Shown here one piece after another: positions 6,172-7,442 of a DNA stretch of 7,442 bases. Within the stretch, counting starts at the first letter, position 1. Every line of letters begins with the position of its first letter. Origin of the DNA: Clostridiales bacterium. Lineage in GTDB: Bacteria; Bacillota; Clostridia; Oscillospirales; CAG-272. The DNA is taken from contig JAEEGW010000196.1 of NCBI GenBank assembly GCA_016280525.1, positions 1 to 7,442 on the forward strand. The letters run 5' to 3'. The translations under genes and the position numbers were made by a program. A model generated the notes under the pieces. The model was not told where the DNA came from. It worked only from the letters and a program-made list of their open reading frames with translations, and ran no database searches.

Positions 6172-6210
6172 CGTTAGCGGGCGACTTCATTCGGGCACGT
6201 TGTGCCCGTA

Positions 6211-6309
6211 GGGGGGAAGGCGGGGGGATAGGGGGGCGGAAAAAGGGGTTCCCCGAAAACGAGGAACGAGTTTTTGGGGGTTCCCGGAAAGGGGGCGGGG
6301 AGCCCACCT
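6211..6309. repeat. Modules G, C and D, second copies
   Basis: G (6211-6248: GGGGGGAAGGCGGGGGGATA and on) runs into module C (6248-6287, GTTCCCCGAAAACGAGGAAC and on), then block D (6291-6309, GGGGGCGGGGAGCCCACCT). The order here is G-C-D-P, against C-P-G-D at 5751-5898. Within modules the copies differ by only a few bases. Confidence 0.75.
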
Positions 6310-6337
6310 AATGGTACGCCTGCGCGGTTGAAGCCGC

Positions 6338-6364
6338 AAAAAAGCCCCGTTGAAATCAACGGGG
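6338..6364 (-). terminator. Intrinsic terminator downstream of ygiQ (module P, copy 2)
   Basis: Read on the minus strand, an 8-bp stem CCCCGTTG-attt-CAACGGGG (6345-6364) is followed by C and six Ts (6338-6343). It starts 55 bases after the ygiQ stop codon. It belongs to a repeat present twice in the window, so the gene's terminator seems to be supplied by a repeat element. Confidence 0.75.
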
Positions 6365-6419
6365 GAAATGGCGGAGGTTTTGGGGTGGAGACGAGGAGTT
6401 CCCGTAAGCGACGCCGACT

Positions 6420-7442
6420 TTATTTCTTCTTTGTTCTTTTCACCTCCGGCGGGACGAGGCAGTTCGGTCCGCGGCCTATGAGGTCGGTTCTGCCGCATTT
6501 TATCAGCGCGCGGCGGACCTCGGCGTGGTTCTGCGGACGGTTGAACTGCAACAGCGCCCGCTGCATCCGTTTTTCTTCCGGGTCGGTCGCGACGTACACC
6601 TTTTTCATCGTAAACGGATCGAGCCCGGTGTAAAACATGACCGTGGACGCCGTTCCGGGCGTTGGATAAAAGTCCTGCACCTGCTCCGGCGCGTAGCGGC
6701 TTTTCTTTAAATACAGCGCGAGCTCAACCGCGTCTGAAAGCGTGCTGCCCGGGTGGCTCGACATGAGATACGGCACGATATACTGCTGTTTTCCGAGCTT
6801 TTCGCAGTAGCCGAAATACTTATCGCAGAATTTTTTGTAAACGGAGAAATCCGGTTTGCCCATATATTTCAGCACGTTTGAGGAGCAGTGCTCCGGCGCG
6901 ACCTTGAGCTGACCGGAAACGTGATCTTTGACGAGCTTTTTGAAAAATTCGTCGCTTTTGTCCGCCAGCATATAATCAAATCTTATACCGGAGCGGATGA
7001 ACACCTTTTTCACGCCCGGCACGGATTCCACGCGGCGCAAAAGCTCCACGTATTCCGACTGATCGGCTATCAGATTCTTGCACGGCGTCGGGCACAGGCA
7101 TTTTCTGTGTTTGCATATCCCTTCCGTCAGTTGCTTTTCGCAGCTCGGATAGCGGAAGTTCGCCGTCGGACCGCCCACGTCGTGAATATAACCCTTGAAG
7201 CCGGGCAGCGTTGTCAGAAGTTTTGCCTCTTCGACAACGGAATCAATGCTTCTCGACACGACCGAGCGCCCCTGGTGAAACGCCAGCGCGCAGAAATTAC
7301 AGCCGCCGAAACAACCGCGCACGTGCGTTATGGAGAATTTTATCTCGTCCAGCGCCGGCACGCCGCCGTCTTTTTCATACATAGGATGATACGCGCGCAT
7401 ATACGGCAAAGCGTAGACTTTATCAAGCTCTTGCCGTGTGAG
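6420..7442 (-). CDS. ygiQ: YgiQ-family radical SAM protein, C-terminal part (runs off the window)
   Basis: 340 residues are visible. The frame is open to the right edge (first codons Leu-Thr-Arg-Gln-Glu-Leu-Asp), so the true start lies outside; the family is usually about 600-740 residues. Numbering from the edge, CFGGCNFC carries the radical SAM cluster ligands C44, C48 and C51, preceded by the family's LPYMRAYHP region. A cysteine-rich segment follows (C101, C110, C115, C117, C121; CPTPCKNL), then the radical SAM barrel (VKKVFIRSGIRFD, GQLKVAPEHCS, IVPYLMSSHPGST, VQDFYPTPGTAS) and a C-terminal DUF3362-type region ending in a basic KRTKKK tail. It is a cytosolic iron-sulfur enzyme whose reaction is not established. 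TTG at 7409 should not be taken as the start. The gene converges on the oxidoreductase and ends in a repeat-rich spacer. Confidence 0.93.
   Translation of the reverse strand, partial: LTRQELDKVYALPYMRAYHPMYEKDGGVPALDEIKFSITHVRGCFGGCNFCALAFHQGRSVVSRSIDSVVEEAKLLTTLPGFKGYIHDVGGPTANFRYPSCEKQLTEGICKHRKCLCPTPCKNLIADQSEYVELLRRVESVPGVKKVFIRSGIRFDYMLADKSDEFFKKLVKDHVSGQLKVAPEHCSSNVLKYMGKPDFSVYKKFCDKYFGYCEKLGKQQYIVPYLMSSHPGSTLSDAVELALYLKKSRYAPEQVQDFYPTPGTASTVMFYTGLDPFTMKKVYVATDPEEKRMQRALLQFNRPQNHAEVRRALIKCGRTDLIGRGPNCLVPPEVKRTKKK

Larger units (their letters stand above)
5935..6208. repeat. AATGAWG-linked palindrome array
   Basis: The heptamer AATGAWG occurs forward at 5935, 5960, 6026 and 6051 and inverted at 6096, 6114, 6122 and 6185. 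Between linkers, three intervals follow one rule: linker, two bases (TC or CC), a 6-base arm, loop, the complementary arm, T, linker. The arms are GTCGGC/GCCGAC (5944-5958), GGCGAC/GTCGCC (6035-6049) and GCCCGC/GCGGGC (6130-6182, with an insertion in the loop). A fourth palindrome, GGGCAC-gtt-GTGCCC (6193-6207), abuts the last linker but its far linker is missing. Two complete units have the same 25-base period. Other intervals are shortened or irregular. Confidence 0.7.
5381..6419. other. Non-coding repeat mosaic between convergent genes
   Basis: About 1 kb with no credible gene. It holds three 46-base tandem repeats, a 12-unit heptamer tract, a second composite element, four modules that each occur twice in altered order (hairpin C, hairpin P, purine-rich G, block D), an array of AATGAWG-linked palindromes and a further duplicated block (E). 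Open frames on the minus strand cross these repeats but give Pro/Arg-rich translations that shift between frames, have no ribosome binding sites and follow the repeat units, so I treat them as spurious. Confidence 0.8.

Noticed and set aside
6187..6498. 103-residue minus-strand open frame overlapping the end of ygiQ
   Set aside because: It overlaps the ygiQ coding region in another frame and runs through modules P, D, C and G, giving a Pro/Arg-rich peptide with no known family.
7407..7409. TTG as the start codon of the ygiQ homologue
   Set aside because: The frame stays open to the window edge, and the upstream residues (LTRQELDKVYA) continue the family sequence, so the gene is simply cut by the window.

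Overview
The window is a 7.4 kb chromosomal segment that looks like it comes from an uncultured anaerobic Bacillota (class Clostridia, probably a gut-type lineage). The pointers are a single-chain pyruvate:ferredoxin oxidoreductase, strong GGAGGT ribosome binding sites, a secreted protein with a C-terminal membrane anchor of the clostridial type, and intergenic regions packed with GC-rich palindromic repeats. The taxonomic placement is inference; no rRNA or other marker is present.

Layout: 1-274 is a repeat block (a REP-like hairpin, a heptamer tandem repeat, a C-rich block and a palindrome). 275-1558 (minus) is a secreted, membrane-anchored protein of unknown function built from two related halves. 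1559-1808 is an AT-rich divergent intergenic region with the probable promoter of the next gene and an inverted repeat. 1809-5336 (plus) is an intact nifJ-type pyruvate:ferredoxin oxidoreductase with all cluster ligands and active-site residues. 5350-5380 is its intrinsic terminator. 5381-6419 is a non-coding repeat mosaic of about 1 kb. 6420-7442 (minus) is the C-terminal part of a YgiQ-family radical SAM protein whose N-terminus lies beyond the right edge, with a repeat-derived terminator at 6338-6364.

The genes do not form an operon: the secreted protein and the oxidoreductase diverge from a shared upstream region, and the oxidoreductase and ygiQ converge on the repeat mosaic. The oxidoreductase is core anaerobic metabolism (pyruvate to acetyl-CoA, CO2 and reduced ferredoxin). 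The other two genes have no evident link to it.

The most unusual content is in the non-coding DNA. A composite element (GTAG-headed hairpin, in-phase AAAGAAT repeats, GTCGGC hairpin, C-rich block, terminal palindrome) occurs twice in direct orientation, flanking the secreted-protein and oxidoreductase genes. Between the oxidoreductase and ygiQ, four further modules occur twice each in a different order. An array of short palindromes has conserved AATGAWG linkers but different, always self-complementary arms, one of which holds another repeat in its loop. One of the shuffled modules serves as the apparent terminator of ygiQ.
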